Below, in pieces: positions 44,406 to 52,700 of a stretch of DNA of 64,000 nt (positions are counted from its first letter, which is position 1; each line of letters begins with the position of its first letter). This DNA comes from Gordonia terrae (GTDB lineage: Bacteria; Actinomycetota; Actinomycetes; Mycobacteriales; Mycobacteriaceae): NCBI RefSeq assembly GCF_001698225.1, contig NZ_CP016594.1:2666001-2730000 (forward strand), in the 5' to 3' direction. The translations under genes were made by a program, and so were the position numbers. A model generated the notes under the pieces. That model did no database searches, was not told where the DNA came from, and was given only the letters and a program-made list of their open reading frames with translations.

Positions 44406-45533
44406 TCAGTCGGTGTCGCCGGCCCACGCCGGTGTCGACATGGCGCCGCGTGCCACCACTGCGCGGGTGCGCATGTCCACCGCTGTGATGACCCGCGTCA
44501 TCGCGCCCATCGTGCCGGTGAGGTCGTCGCGCCCGCTGAGGTAACTTCGTTGGGCGGCAACGGGCATCGCGAAGAACGCCTCGAAGAAGGCGATGGTCTG
44601 CGACGGGCTCAGCCGCAGCAGCGCGCTGAGCCCGCGTAGACGCAGATTGTGGACCGCGCGTGCAGACGATGGCCACAGGTCGACGGCGGGGTCGCGACCC
44701 GCGGCGAGCGCGTCCACCACTGCGTCGGTGCACATGAGCGACGTCGCGACGCTGTAGCCCGTCGTCGGGTTCTTGAAGCCGCCCGCGGCGCCGAATCGGA
44801 ACGTGGGGTCGCGCCACGGTTGTGGCGACGAACCGGTCAGCGGGAAGTCGACGTGTTCGACCCTCAGAACCTCGGTCGGCATCCCGCCCAGACGGGCGGC
44901 GAGTCGGCGTTCGAGTTCGTCGAGGCCCAGGGCGGGATACCCGGCGAGGCAGGTCTCCTCGAGGAGGTACTCGCCGCCCCCGAGGGGCACGACGTACAGG
45001 AACGACGGCAGCGACCGGCGGTCCGCGGCGCCGCCCCGCCAATCCATCAGCATCGCCTCGTGTCCGGCCAGGATCGGTCCGGCGGTCCGCGCCCCGACGA
45101 CGATCCCGTACGCGGTCTGCCGGGGCGCGTCGTGGGGGAGCGCGCCGCGGGAGTCGACCACCGCGTCCCCGGTCAGGACCGTTCCGTCGTCGAGATGCAC
45201 ACGCGCACCGTCGATCTCGACCACGCGGGCGGCCACGGTCGCAACCCGGTCCAGGGACAGTGACCGTTGCAGGCCCGGAGTGTCGAAGACGGTGTACCCG
45301 CGGGCGACCTCCTCGAGGTCGCGGCCCGCAACGCCGACGCGCTCGGTGCGGGCGGCGATCGCGGACGGATCGATCCAGTCGGGCAACTCGTCGGACCAGC
45401 AGGCGAACGTCGACCGCCAGACCCGATCGGGAGACGGGTCGACCAGCGTGACGGCAACACCGGCACCGACCAGCCGGTGTGCGAGGGCACGGCCGGCCGG
45501 TCCGGCCCCCGCGACGATGACTCCGGAATTCAC
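44406..45533 (-). CDS. Lycopene cyclase family protein (CrtL/CrtY type)
   Basis: 375 residues from GTG 45533. The N-terminus is a dinucleotide-binding motif, VIVAGAGPAGRALAHRL. DSRGALP, GEYLLEETCLAGYPAL and FGAAGGFKNPTTGYSVATSL match the lycopene beta-cyclase family, which forms beta-ionone rings of carotenoids. No other carotenoid gene (crtE, crtB, crtI) lies in the window, so it would act on lycopene made elsewhere in the genome. Its start codon lies in one arm of a 12-bp inverted repeat. An SDR gene precedes it on the same strand, 57 bases away. Confidence 0.87.
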   Translation of the reverse strand: MNSGVIVAGAGPAGRALAHRLVGAGVAVTLVDPSPDRVWRSTFACWSDELPDWIDPSAIAARTERVGVAGRDLEEVARGYTVFDTPGLQRSLSLDRVATVAARVVEIDGARVHLDDGTVLTGDAVVDSRGALPHDAPRQTAYGIVVGARTAGPILAGHEAMLMDWRGGAADRRSLPSFLYVVPLGGGEYLLEETCLAGYPALGLDELERRLAARLGGMPTEVLRVEHVDFPLTGSSPQPWRDPTFRFGAAGGFKNPTTGYSVATSLMCTDAVVDALAAGRDPAVDLWPSSARAVHNLRLRGLSALLRLSPSQTIAFFEAFFAMPVAAQRSYLSGRDDLTGTMGAMTRVITAVDMRTRAVVARGAMSTPAWAGDTD

Positions 45534-45574
45534 ACCCCGTCCTTCGTCACGGGCGGCGATCCGGACGGGGTGTG
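45531..45574 (-). repeat. 12-bp inverted repeat covering the lycopene cyclase start codon
   Basis: CACACCCCGTCC at 45531-45542 and GGACGGGGTGTG at 45563-45574 are perfect complements with a 20-base spacer. On the reverse-strand mRNA the second arm includes the GTG start and the G-rich stretch before it. The hairpin could end the SDR transcript or mask the cyclase start. Confidence 0.6.
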
Positions 45575-45590
45575 GCGTCGGACGACGATG

Positions 45591-46394
45591 TCATGAACCG
45601 CCGGTCGCCAACATGCCGCCGTCGACGGCGAGGGTCTCGCCGGTGATCCACGCCGACTCGTCGCTCGCCAGGAAGGCGACCGCGCGGGCCACGTCCTCGG
45701 GCTCGCCGATCCGCTTCATGGGGTACGAGGCCGCCGCACGCGCCTCGTTGTCACCTTCGGTGAACACCGATGCGAACTTGGTCCGCACGATCGAGGGGGC
45801 GATCGCGTTGACCCGGATGTTCGGCCCGAGTTCCCAGGCGAGTTCGGCGGTGAGCCGGATCAGCGCCGCCTTCGATGTTCCGTACGCCGCGATGACGCCG
45901 GTCGACCGCAGGCCCGCGACGGACGAGATGTTGACGACCGAACCACCGGTGTCCTTCATGCCCGCCCGGTAGGCCTCCTGGACGAATCCCAGCGCGGCGA
46001 CCACATTGGTGTCGAACGTCTTGCGGTAGGCAGACAGGTCGGCATCCATCAGGGGGCCGGCCAGCGGTGCGATGCCGGTGTTGTTGACGAGGATGTGGAT
46101 GCCGCCGCCCTGGGCGACGGCGGCGGCCACCGCGGCCGCCCGATCGTCGGCGTCGCCGGTGTTTCCCGCGCACGCGGAGACCGTCGCGCCGGGCACCGAC
46201 TCCCGAATCCGGCCGGCGGCCTCCTCGAGGGGCTCGGCCTTGCGGCTCGTGATGACGACCGACGCCCCACGTCGGGCCAGCTCGGTCGCGATCGCCTCGC
46301 CGATGCCGCGACTGGCACCGGTGACCAGTGCGGAGCGGCCGGTCAGGTCGGAGGTCTGCGGAAAATTCTGCGGAATCGTTGTGGAGTGCGTCAC
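45591..46394 (-). CDS. Short-chain dehydrogenase/reductase
   Basis: 267 residues from GTG 46394, which lies 7 bases behind a TACGGT -10 box. It is a classical SDR: NAD(P) motif TGASRGIGEA, NNTGI, the catalytic Ser in NISSVAG, and YGTSK with Tyr and Lys. It ends with the usual GETLAVDGGML. An Arg/Lys after the second strand (TSRKAEPL) favours NADP(H). The substrate is unknown; it resembles FabG-like reductases. It is divergent from the ABC-F gene. Confidence 0.92.
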   Translation of the reverse strand: MTHSTTIPQNFPQTSDLTGRSALVTGASRGIGEAIATELARRGASVVITSRKAEPLEEAAGRIRESVPGATVSACAGNTGDADDRAAAVAAAVAQGGGIHILVNNTGIAPLAGPLMDADLSAYRKTFDTNVVAALGFVQEAYRAGMKDTGGSVVNISSVAGLRSTGVIAAYGTSKAALIRLTAELAWELGPNIRVNAIAPSIVRTKFASVFTEGDNEARAAASYPMKRIGEPEDVARAVAFLASDESAWITGETLAVDGGMLATGGS

Positions 46395-46401
46395 GCCCCA
46401 C

Positions 46402-46407
46402 ACCGTA
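46402..46407 (-). promoter_or_regulatory. -10 element TACGGT before the SDR gene
   Basis: Read on the reverse strand, TACGGT ends 7 bases before the GTG at 46394, consistent with a leaderless transcript. Confidence 0.4.
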
Positions 46408-46489
46408 TCGGGCCACCATGTCACCGCGGGCCGACTCGCGCATGCGGTGCGCCGGCCCGTGCGTGGACAAACCAGTGGCGCGGCACCGG

Positions 46490-46495
46490 TAGAAT
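46490..46495 (+). promoter_or_regulatory. -10 element TAGAAT before the ABC-F gene
   Basis: TAGAAT ends 8 bases before the GTG at 46504. TGGACA at 46464-46469 is a possible -35 box, with a rather long 20-base spacer. Confidence 0.5.
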
Positions 46496-46503
46496 CGACC
46501 GTC

Positions 46504-48132
46504 GTGATCACCGCGACCGACCTGGAAGTGCGAGCGGGTGCTCGGACCCTGTTGTCGGCGCCCGGCGACGCCCTACGCATTCAGCCCGGCGACCGGATCG
46601 GCCTCGTGGGCCGTAATGGTGCCGGCAAGACCACCACGCTGCGCATCCTGGCCGGCGAGACCGAACCCTATGCGGGGTCGATCCGCCGGTCCGGCGAACT
46701 CGGCTACCTCCCGCAGGACCCCAAGGAGGGCGACCTCGACGTCCTGGCCAAGGATCGGGTGCTCTCCGCCCGCGGTCTCGACCAGATCCTGCGCGACATG
46801 GAGAAGCAGCAGGCGCAGATGGCCGAGGCCGCCGACGACAAGCTGCGTGACAAGGCCGTGGCGCGCTACGGCCGACTCGAGGAGCGGTTCGCGTCGCTCG
46901 GCGGGTACGTCGCGGAGTCCGAGGCGGCGCGGATCTGCAACAGCCTGGGGCTGCCCGATCGGGTGCTGAACCAGCCGCTTCGGACACTGTCCGGCGGGCA
47001 GCGGCGCCGCATCGAACTCGCGCGGATCCTGTTCGCGGCGTCGGACGGTTCGGGGAAGTCCGACACCACGCTGCTGCTGGACGAGCCGACCAACCACCTC
47101 GACGCCGATTCGATCGCCTGGCTCCGCAGCTTCCTGCAGAACCACGACGGCGGTCTCGTCGTGATCAGCCACGATGTGGATCTGCTGGCCGACGTGGTGA
47201 ATCGGGTGTGGTTCCTCGACGCGGTGCGCGGTGAGGCCGACATCTACAACATGAGCTGGAAGCGATACCTGGATGCCCGGGCGACCGACGAGCAACGCCG
47301 TCGCCGGGAACGCGCCAATGCCGAGAAGAAGGCGTCCGCGCTGCGTGCGCAGGCCGCGAAGCTGGGTGCCAAGGCCACCAAGGCGACGGCCGCGCAGAAC
47401 ATGCTGAAGCGCGCCGAGCGGATGATCGATGCCCTCGACGACGAGCGGGTGGCCGACCGCACCGCGCGGATCCGGTTCCCCGAACCCGCCACCTGCGGCA
47501 AGACCCCGCTGATGACGTCCGGTCTGTCGAAGAGCTATGGCTCGCTGGAGATCTTCACCGGCGTCGACCTCGCGATCGACAAGGGCAGCCGGGTCGTCGT
47601 CCTCGGTCTCAACGGTGCGGGCAAGACCACGCTGCTGAGAATGCTTGCCGGAGTGGAGAAGCCGGACACCGGACAGATCGAGCCCGGCTTCGGCTTGAAG
47701 ATCGGTTACTTCGCGCAGGAACACGACACCCTGGACGATCAGGCCTCGGTGTGGGAGAACATCCGACACGCCGCCCCCGACGCCGGGGAGCAGGATCTCC
47801 GAGGTCTGTTGGGCGCGTTCATGTTCAGCGGCGCCCAGCTCGATCAGCCGGCCGGCACGCTGTCGGGTGGTGAGAAGACCCGTCTCACTCTGGCCGGGCT
47901 GGTGTCGTCGGCCGCGAATGTGCTGCTCCTCGACGAGCCGACCAACAACCTCGATCCGATCTCGCGTGAACAGGTCCTCGACGCCTTGCGCAGCTACACC
48001 GGTGCCGTCGTCCTGGTGACGCACGACCCGGGCGCCGCAGCCGCGCTCGATCCGCAGCGCGTGATCCTGCTGCCGGACGGCACCGAGGACCACTGGAGCG
48101 AGGAGTATCAGGAGCTCATCGAGCTCGCCTGA
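46504..48132 (+). CDS. ABC-F family ATPase (Rv1473-like)
   Basis: 542 residues from the leaderless-type GTG 46504. Two ABC domains with no membrane segment are joined by a basic, helical linker of about 80 residues (QRRRRERANAEKKASAL). Walker A motifs are GRNGAGKTTT and GLNGAGKTTL; signatures are LSGGQRRRIELARI and LSGGEKTRLTLAGL. Both Walker B Glu residues are present (LLLDEPTNHLD, LLLDEPTNNLD). ABC-F proteins act on the ribosome, either in translation or in protection from ribosome-binding antibiotics. Which applies here cannot be told. Its 3' end overlaps that of the reverse-strand aminotransferase by 17 bases. Confidence 0.93.
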   Translation: MITATDLEVRAGARTLLSAPGDALRIQPGDRIGLVGRNGAGKTTTLRILAGETEPYAGSIRRSGELGYLPQDPKEGDLDVLAKDRVLSARGLDQILRDMEKQQAQMAEAADDKLRDKAVARYGRLEERFASLGGYVAESEAARICNSLGLPDRVLNQPLRTLSGGQRRRIELARILFAASDGSGKSDTTLLLDEPTNHLDADSIAWLRSFLQNHDGGLVVISHDVDLLADVVNRVWFLDAVRGEADIYNMSWKRYLDARATDEQRRRRERANAEKKASALRAQAAKLGAKATKATAAQNMLKRAERMIDALDDERVADRTARIRFPEPATCGKTPLMTSGLSKSYGSLEIFTGVDLAIDKGSRVVVLGLNGAGKTTLLRMLAGVEKPDTGQIEPGFGLKIGYFAQEHDTLDDQASVWENIRHAAPDAGEQDLRGLLGAFMFSGAQLDQPAGTLSGGEKTRLTLAGLVSSAANVLLLDEPTNNLDPISREQVLDALRSYTGAVVLVTHDPGAAAALDPQRVILLPDGTEDHWSEEYQELIELA

Positions 48133-49174
48133 TCGCCTCGACGACCCGGTCGGTACCGGCCCGGTCGGGCACCGTCAGTCGGTGGCCGTGACCGTCGAAT
48201 TCCCGTCCGACGACTCCGGCCGCCCGGAGCCGTCGGCCGAACTCGATGCCGTCGGCGCCCGGCACGAACAGGAAGTTCGCCTCGCTCGGCAGCGCGGGAT
48301 GGCCCGCACGCCGCAAGGCGTCGGCGAGTCGGTCGCGTTCGCGGCGCATCGCCGTGACCCGCCCGGCCAGTTCGTCGGACGCGCCGAGCGCCAGCGCGGC
48401 GGCCTGTTCGGCGGCCGCGGTGATCGCGAACGGGATCTCGAGGCGCCGGGCGCCGCGCACCGAGGTCGCCGACCCGAACGCGTACCCGACGCGCAGCCCT
48501 GCCAGGCCGTGGGCCTTGGAAAACGTCCGGACGACGATCAGGTTGGGGTGCTCCTCGAGCAACATCCGGACATCGGGCGTGTCCCGGCTGTACTCGACAT
48601 ACGCCTGGTCGAGGACCACCGGAATGGACGGATCGACAGACGCCAGCAGCGCGCGCACCTCGTCGTCGGTCAGGACCGCTCCGGTCGGGTTGTGCGGGCT
48701 GCACACGACGAGGGCCGCGGTCTCGGGACCCGCGGCGGCCGCGAGCGCAGCCAGGTCGGGACGCCCGTCGTCGAGCAGCGGCGTCGTGTCGAGCACCAGG
48801 CCGATCTCGTCGGCGAGCAGCGCGAAACCCTCGAAAGTCGGTGCCGGGGTGGCGATCCGAGGGACGAAGTGGCCCGCCGCCCGGCGTGGCGTCGCCGAGT
48901 CATGCAGGATCGCCGCGAGTACGGCGGTCGCACCGGCGCCGACGGTGATGTGGTCGATGTCCGACCCGGTGTGCTCGGCGATGGCCCTGCGCAGATGGTC
49001 GGGACGGAACGACGGGTAGTGGTGCGCTGCGGTCGTGTGACGGCGGAGCGCGGACACGACCGCGGGTAGGGGTGGGTACGCCGACTCGTTCCGGTCGCAC
49101 CACACGGTATCCGTCGAGTGCGTGATCGAGTCGTCGACGCGTGCACCCGCCGGGCCGGGGAGGAGGACGGTCAC
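48116..49174 (-). CDS. PLP-dependent class I/II aminotransferase (HisC-like)
   Basis: 352 residues from GTG 49174, overlapping the stop of the KAS III-like gene (GTGA). The fold type I blocks are CSPHNPTGAVLTDDE, VVLDQAYVEYS (Asp189, Tyr192) and the Schiff-base Lys220 in VRTFSKAHGLAGLRVGYAFG. Overall it resembles histidinol-phosphate aminotransferase. Its place as last gene of the ThDP/SRPBCC/KAS III operon, away from his genes, points to secondary metabolism. It may aminate a keto product of the upstream enzymes. That role is inference. Confidence 0.9.
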   Translation of the reverse strand: MTVLLPGPAGARVDDSITHSTDTVWCDRNESAYPPLPAVVSALRRHTTAAHHYPSFRPDHLRRAIAEHTGSDIDHITVGAGATAVLAAILHDSATPRRAAGHFVPRIATPAPTFEGFALLADEIGLVLDTTPLLDDGRPDLAALAAAAGPETAALVVCSPHNPTGAVLTDDEVRALLASVDPSIPVVLDQAYVEYSRDTPDVRMLLEEHPNLIVVRTFSKAHGLAGLRVGYAFGSATSVRGARRLEIPFAITAAAEQAAALALGASDELAGRVTAMRRERDRLADALRRAGHPALPSEANFLFVPGADGIEFGRRLRAAGVVGREFDGHGHRLTVPDRAGTDRVVEAIRRAR

Positions 49175-50202
49175 GAACGTCCGCTCCACCGGATCGCACC
49201 GGCCGCGGCGAAGTCGCCGGCGTGGGCGAACGCCGACATCATCACGACATCTCCGGGACGGACCCGTCCGTCGTCGACAGCCGCGTCCAAGGTCATCGGG
49301 ATTCCGACCGCGAACAGGTTCCCGCACTCGTCGAAGGTGTCGGGATGCCGCGACTCGGGCAGCTCGAGGGCCTCGCGCCAGTTGCGCAGGAAGATCCGGT
49401 TGGGCTGATTCGTGACGAGCACATCCAGGTCGGCGGGTCGCACGCCGATTCGGTCGGCCAGTGCCGCAGCCACTTCCGGAACCATCCGGTTCCCGCGGGC
49501 CAGGACCTTGGCGATCTTCGCCTCGGTGAAGCCGACGTGGATCTGTCCCGGACCCGCCTCCCAGTACTTGCGCTCCGGTTGCGCGACGGCGGTCATGTCC
49601 GCCGAGAACTGGCCGAAGGACCGCGACTCGGTGCCCAGCACCGGGTTCCCGGAGTCGCCGAGCGTCAGGGTCGCGACCGCCGCCCCGTCGCCGGGGATCG
49701 CGGCCTGGGCCTTCACGCGGACCTGCTCCTGGGTGAAGATCTGTCCGGCGCTGTTCTGCGCCAACCCGATCAGGGCCTTGCGACCTCCGCCCGCGCGCAG
49801 CAGTGCGCCGGCGATCTCGATCAGGTGGACGAATGCGGCGCAGCCGCCGTTGTGCACGTCGAGTACGGTCCGCGGCGCGAGTCCGAGTCGATGGGCGACC
49901 TCGCCCACACACCCGCGGACGGGGACCTCCGGCAGCTGACTGTGGGTGAGGACGACGTCCACGTCGTCGAGATAGGTGTCGCCGTGCCGATCGAGCAGAC
50001 GGCGTGCGGCGGCGACGATCATGTCCGCGGAGGTCTCATCGTCGGCCGCATGATGCCGGAAGGCCGGTGCCCGGAACATGACGTTGTCGGCGAGTTCGTC
50101 GTCCTCGGCGTACTGCGCGAAGAACTCCGCAGGGACCCGCGCGGCCGGCCGGTAGGTGGCGAGATCGGCGAGGGAGATCGGCGGGGCGGGGGCGGCGGTC
50201 AT
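49171..50202 (-). CDS. Beta-ketoacyl-ACP synthase III-like enzyme with altered catalytic His
   Basis: 343 residues from ATG 50202, overlapping the SRPBCC stop. The thiolase-fold enzyme keeps the nucleophilic Cys121 in HNGGCAAF and the Asn295 in DECGNLFA. At the usual catalytic His, however, the motif reads TNQPNRI instead of HQANxRI, so Asn265 replaces His. Decarboxylative condensation normally needs the His-Asn pair. The enzyme may therefore act as an acyltransferase or use a different condensation, as some KAS III-like enzymes of secondary metabolism do. It is third gene of the operon behind the iron box. Confidence 0.88.
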   Translation of the reverse strand: MTAAPAPPISLADLATYRPAARVPAEFFAQYAEDDELADNVMFRAPAFRHHAADDETSADMIVAAARRLLDRHGDTYLDDVDVVLTHSQLPEVPVRGCVGEVAHRLGLAPRTVLDVHNGGCAAFVHLIEIAGALLRAGGGRKALIGLAQNSAGQIFTQEQVRVKAQAAIPGDGAAVATLTLGDSGNPVLGTESRSFGQFSADMTAVAQPERKYWEAGPGQIHVGFTEAKIAKVLARGNRMVPEVAAALADRIGVRPADLDVLVTNQPNRIFLRNWREALELPESRHPDTFDECGNLFAVGIPMTLDAAVDDGRVRPGDVVMMSAFAHAGDFAAAGAIRWSGRS

Positions 50203-50864
50203 GAGCGCATCCATTCGGGGGTCAGCGGAAGGCCGTGGCGATGGCGGTGTTCGGCGATGGCCGTGAGGTTGTCGAGTTCGATCTGGTGTCCGGCCCCGAA
50301 CATGTCCCACAGGTCGCCGACCCACTCCTCGCGACCGGCCGGTGCGGTGTCGGGATACGGGTTCTCGTCGTAGAACGGGTGGTGGCAGTTGTTCCACAGG
50401 ACCACCGAACCGGGGCGGTTCAGGACGAGCTGCGCGTCGACGACCCGCATCAGATAGATCATCCAGAGATGCTCTCCCTGGTCCCAGGCGCAGTGGTAGT
50501 CGACGGTCATGGACTCGGCGTTGGCCACAATCCGGACATAGATCTTGGTGTCCTCGTTCAGTCGGTCGTATCCGACCCAGAGGTTCGGCTTCCCGGTCGG
50601 CTCGAAACCTCTTGTGCTGTAGGTCCATTCCTCGAGTGAGCGGGTGTCGGCCAGCCATTCGTACAGTTCGCGCGGGGGTGCGTCGACGTAGCCCTGCACG
50701 GGGCAGAAGTCGCCGAACACCTGGTGATGGGGATACACCGAGCGGACCTTGTCGACGACGAGTGCCGTGTTGGCGGACCGGGGGTGGGTCTCCACCCGGA
50801 CCACGCCGTCGAGCGTGGCCGCGGTGTCCCCGAGGTCGGACAGGGCCGGGGCGTGCGTGGTCAT
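50199..50864 (-). CDS. SRPBCC-fold protein of the iron-box operon
   Basis: 221 residues from ATG 50864, overlapping the ThDP-enzyme stop (ATGA). The central part (VQGYVDAPPRELYEWLADTRSLEEWTYSTRGFEP, later TVDYHCAWDQGEHLWMIYLMRV) looks like a START/Bet v1-type pocket domain. No catalytic residue can be assigned. In biosynthetic operons such proteins serve as cyclases, aromatases or ligand carriers. It is second of four tightly overlapping genes. Confidence 0.75.
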   Translation of the reverse strand: MTTHAPALSDLGDTAATLDGVVRVETHPRSANTALVVDKVRSVYPHHQVFGDFCPVQGYVDAPPRELYEWLADTRSLEEWTYSTRGFEPTGKPNLWVGYDRLNEDTKIYVRIVANAESMTVDYHCAWDQGEHLWMIYLMRVVDAQLVLNRPGSVVLWNNCHHPFYDENPYPDTAPAGREEWVGDLWDMFGAGHQIELDNLTAIAEHRHRHGLPLTPEWMRS

Positions 50865-52564
50865 GGGGTACCTCTCGCGATCAATGGGGCGAACGGGGGT
50901 GTCTCGTCGGGATCGACATCCACGACGATGCAATTCGGTCCGGGACGTGACAACAGCTCGTCGCACGCCGAACGCAGGGACTCCAGGTCGGGAGCGGAGC
51001 GCACCGGCAGACCGGCGAACATCGCGGCCAGCCCACCCGCGATGTCGGTGTGGCGGAACCGGTTGACGCTCGGCGCGCCGGGAAAGAAGCGCGCCTCCCG
51101 CGTGACGCACATGCCGTGTGCGTCGTTGTTGAGCACGATGAGGGTGACCGGCGCATCGTGTTCGATAGCGGTGTGGATCTCCATGCCGTGCATGAGGAAC
51201 GAGCCGTCACCGGCGATGACGACGACCCGGCCGTCGGCATCGGAGGCTCGGGCGATCGCGGAGCCGATCCCCGCCGCGATCGCCCATCCCATCCCGCCCA
51301 TGCCCAGAGCGACGACGAACCGCCCGTCGCCGAACGGGAGATGGTGGATCGCCGCCGCGCCGGTGTTCCCGGCGTCGGCGAACACCGCGCTTCGCTCGGG
51401 GAGGGCGTCGCCGATGGTGTTAAGGACCTCGCGCATCCCGACGGCCCTCGACGGCGGGTCCACGGGCAGATGGTCGATCGGGTGGGCCCGCGGCGACCGC
51501 CGGTGGCCGACTCGGTCGGCGAGCGAGTTGCGGAGCGCGTCGACGGTGTCGGCGAGGTGCGGGGTTCGGATGTGTTCGGCGGCAGCGGGTGTGCGCGGCG
51601 GTGCGCTGCCGAGATGGACGATCGGGATCGTGGCGAGCGCGTCGTCGAGGCCCGCGCGATCCGTCATCGACATCCGGCAGCCGATCACCAGGAGCAACTG
51701 CGCATGCCGCACGGCGCGGTGCGCCGACGGATGTCCCATCACCCCGGTGACCCCGGAACATGTGGAGCGCCCGATGTCGCGCCCACCGGGGGACACCACG
51801 ACCGCGGCGCCGAGAAGGTGCGCGAGATCGTCCACCGCAACCGACATCTCGATACGGGACGCCTCCTCGCCGGCCCAGATGCACACGGTCCCGCCGTCGC
51901 GCACGACGTCCGCGAGCCTGTCGGCGAGTCCGTCGACCACGGCCGCGGGCACTGTGCCGGTGTCTTCCGGCCGGTCTTCGTTCGCATCTGCGCCCGTCCA
52001 GGGCGAGCACTGGACGTCTTTCGGCAGGATCACCGCGGCCGGCAGACCGCGTGCCATGGTGGCGAACGCGGCGTCGAGGACCCGGTCGAGACCAGACGGC
52101 TCGTCGACGAGTTCGCAGAAGCCGGTCACACCGGACAACACCGCGCGCAGATCCACGGTGTCGGGCGGATCGAGCATGTCCTGGAAACCGCCGCGTCCCA
52201 CCGCGGGGGTCGGCGCCGAACCGATCAGGGCGATCACCGGGACACGGCTGTCGTAGGCCTCGCCCAGCGCCGGTACGACATTGAGTGCCCCGCCGCCCGA
52301 CGTGGTCAGGATCGCGGCCGGCTCACCGGTGAGCCGCATGTGCCCGTCGGCCATCGCGCCGGCCCCGAACTCGTGCTTGGCGACGACCGGGCGCAATCGA
52401 GCATGCCGAAGGGCCGCGTCGAAGACGTCTTCGATGTTGGCGCCGTGAACGCCGAATGCGGTCCGCACACCGGCGTCGACGAGTCGCCCGGCGACCCGGT
52501 CGGCCACCGATGCGCGGCCGACCGGTGCGGGTGAGTACCCCACGCGTGTGTCCAAACCCTGCAC
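50861..52564 (-). CDS. Thiamine-diphosphate-dependent enzyme (acetolactate synthase/decarboxylase family)
   Basis: 567 residues from GTG 52564. Domains are in the order of acetolactate-synthase-type enzymes. The PYR domain has the activating Glu65 in KHEFGAGAMADGHMR. The middle domain follows, and the PP domain carries the cofactor motif GDGSFLMHGMEIH...LNND (about 452-481). It should be catalytically competent. Likely reactions are 2-keto acid decarboxylation or acyloin/Stetter-type carboligation. It is first gene of a four-gene operon with SRPBCC, KAS III-like and aminotransferase genes. A near-consensus DtxR/IdeR box lies 73 bases upstream. Confidence 0.9.
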   Translation of the reverse strand: MQGLDTRVGYSPAPVGRASVADRVAGRLVDAGVRTAFGVHGANIEDVFDAALRHARLRPVVAKHEFGAGAMADGHMRLTGEPAAILTTSGGGALNVVPALGEAYDSRVPVIALIGSAPTPAVGRGGFQDMLDPPDTVDLRAVLSGVTGFCELVDEPSGLDRVLDAAFATMARGLPAAVILPKDVQCSPWTGADANEDRPEDTGTVPAAVVDGLADRLADVVRDGGTVCIWAGEEASRIEMSVAVDDLAHLLGAAVVVSPGGRDIGRSTCSGVTGVMGHPSAHRAVRHAQLLLVIGCRMSMTDRAGLDDALATIPIVHLGSAPPRTPAAAEHIRTPHLADTVDALRNSLADRVGHRRSPRAHPIDHLPVDPPSRAVGMREVLNTIGDALPERSAVFADAGNTGAAAIHHLPFGDGRFVVALGMGGMGWAIAAGIGSAIARASDADGRVVVIAGDGSFLMHGMEIHTAIEHDAPVTLIVLNNDAHGMCVTREARFFPGAPSVNRFRHTDIAGGLAAMFAGLPVRSAPDLESLRSACDELLSRPGPNCIVVDVDPDETPPFAPLIARGTP

Positions 52565-52636
52565 TCCCAGCCCCGAACATCGTGCGGCACCGGTCGATTC
52601 GCCGGAGTCCGACTCACACGGACAGCTCAGTTCGAG

Positions 52637-52655
52637 TTAGCTTAGCGTAAGCTAA
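52637..52655. promoter_or_regulatory. DtxR/IdeR-type iron box
   Basis: TTAGCTTAGCGTAAGCTAA is a 19-base palindrome (apart from the centre) that matches the IdeR consensus TTAGGTTAGSCTAACCTAA at 16 of 19 positions. It lies upstream of the ThDP-enzyme operon, in the 136-base gap after the acyl-CoA synthetase gene. Iron-loaded IdeR would be expected to repress the operon. Confidence 0.75.
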
Positions 52656-52700
52656 TGTCCGACGGCAGGGGGTATGCCGGCCCCAGGGCTCGTCACCGCC

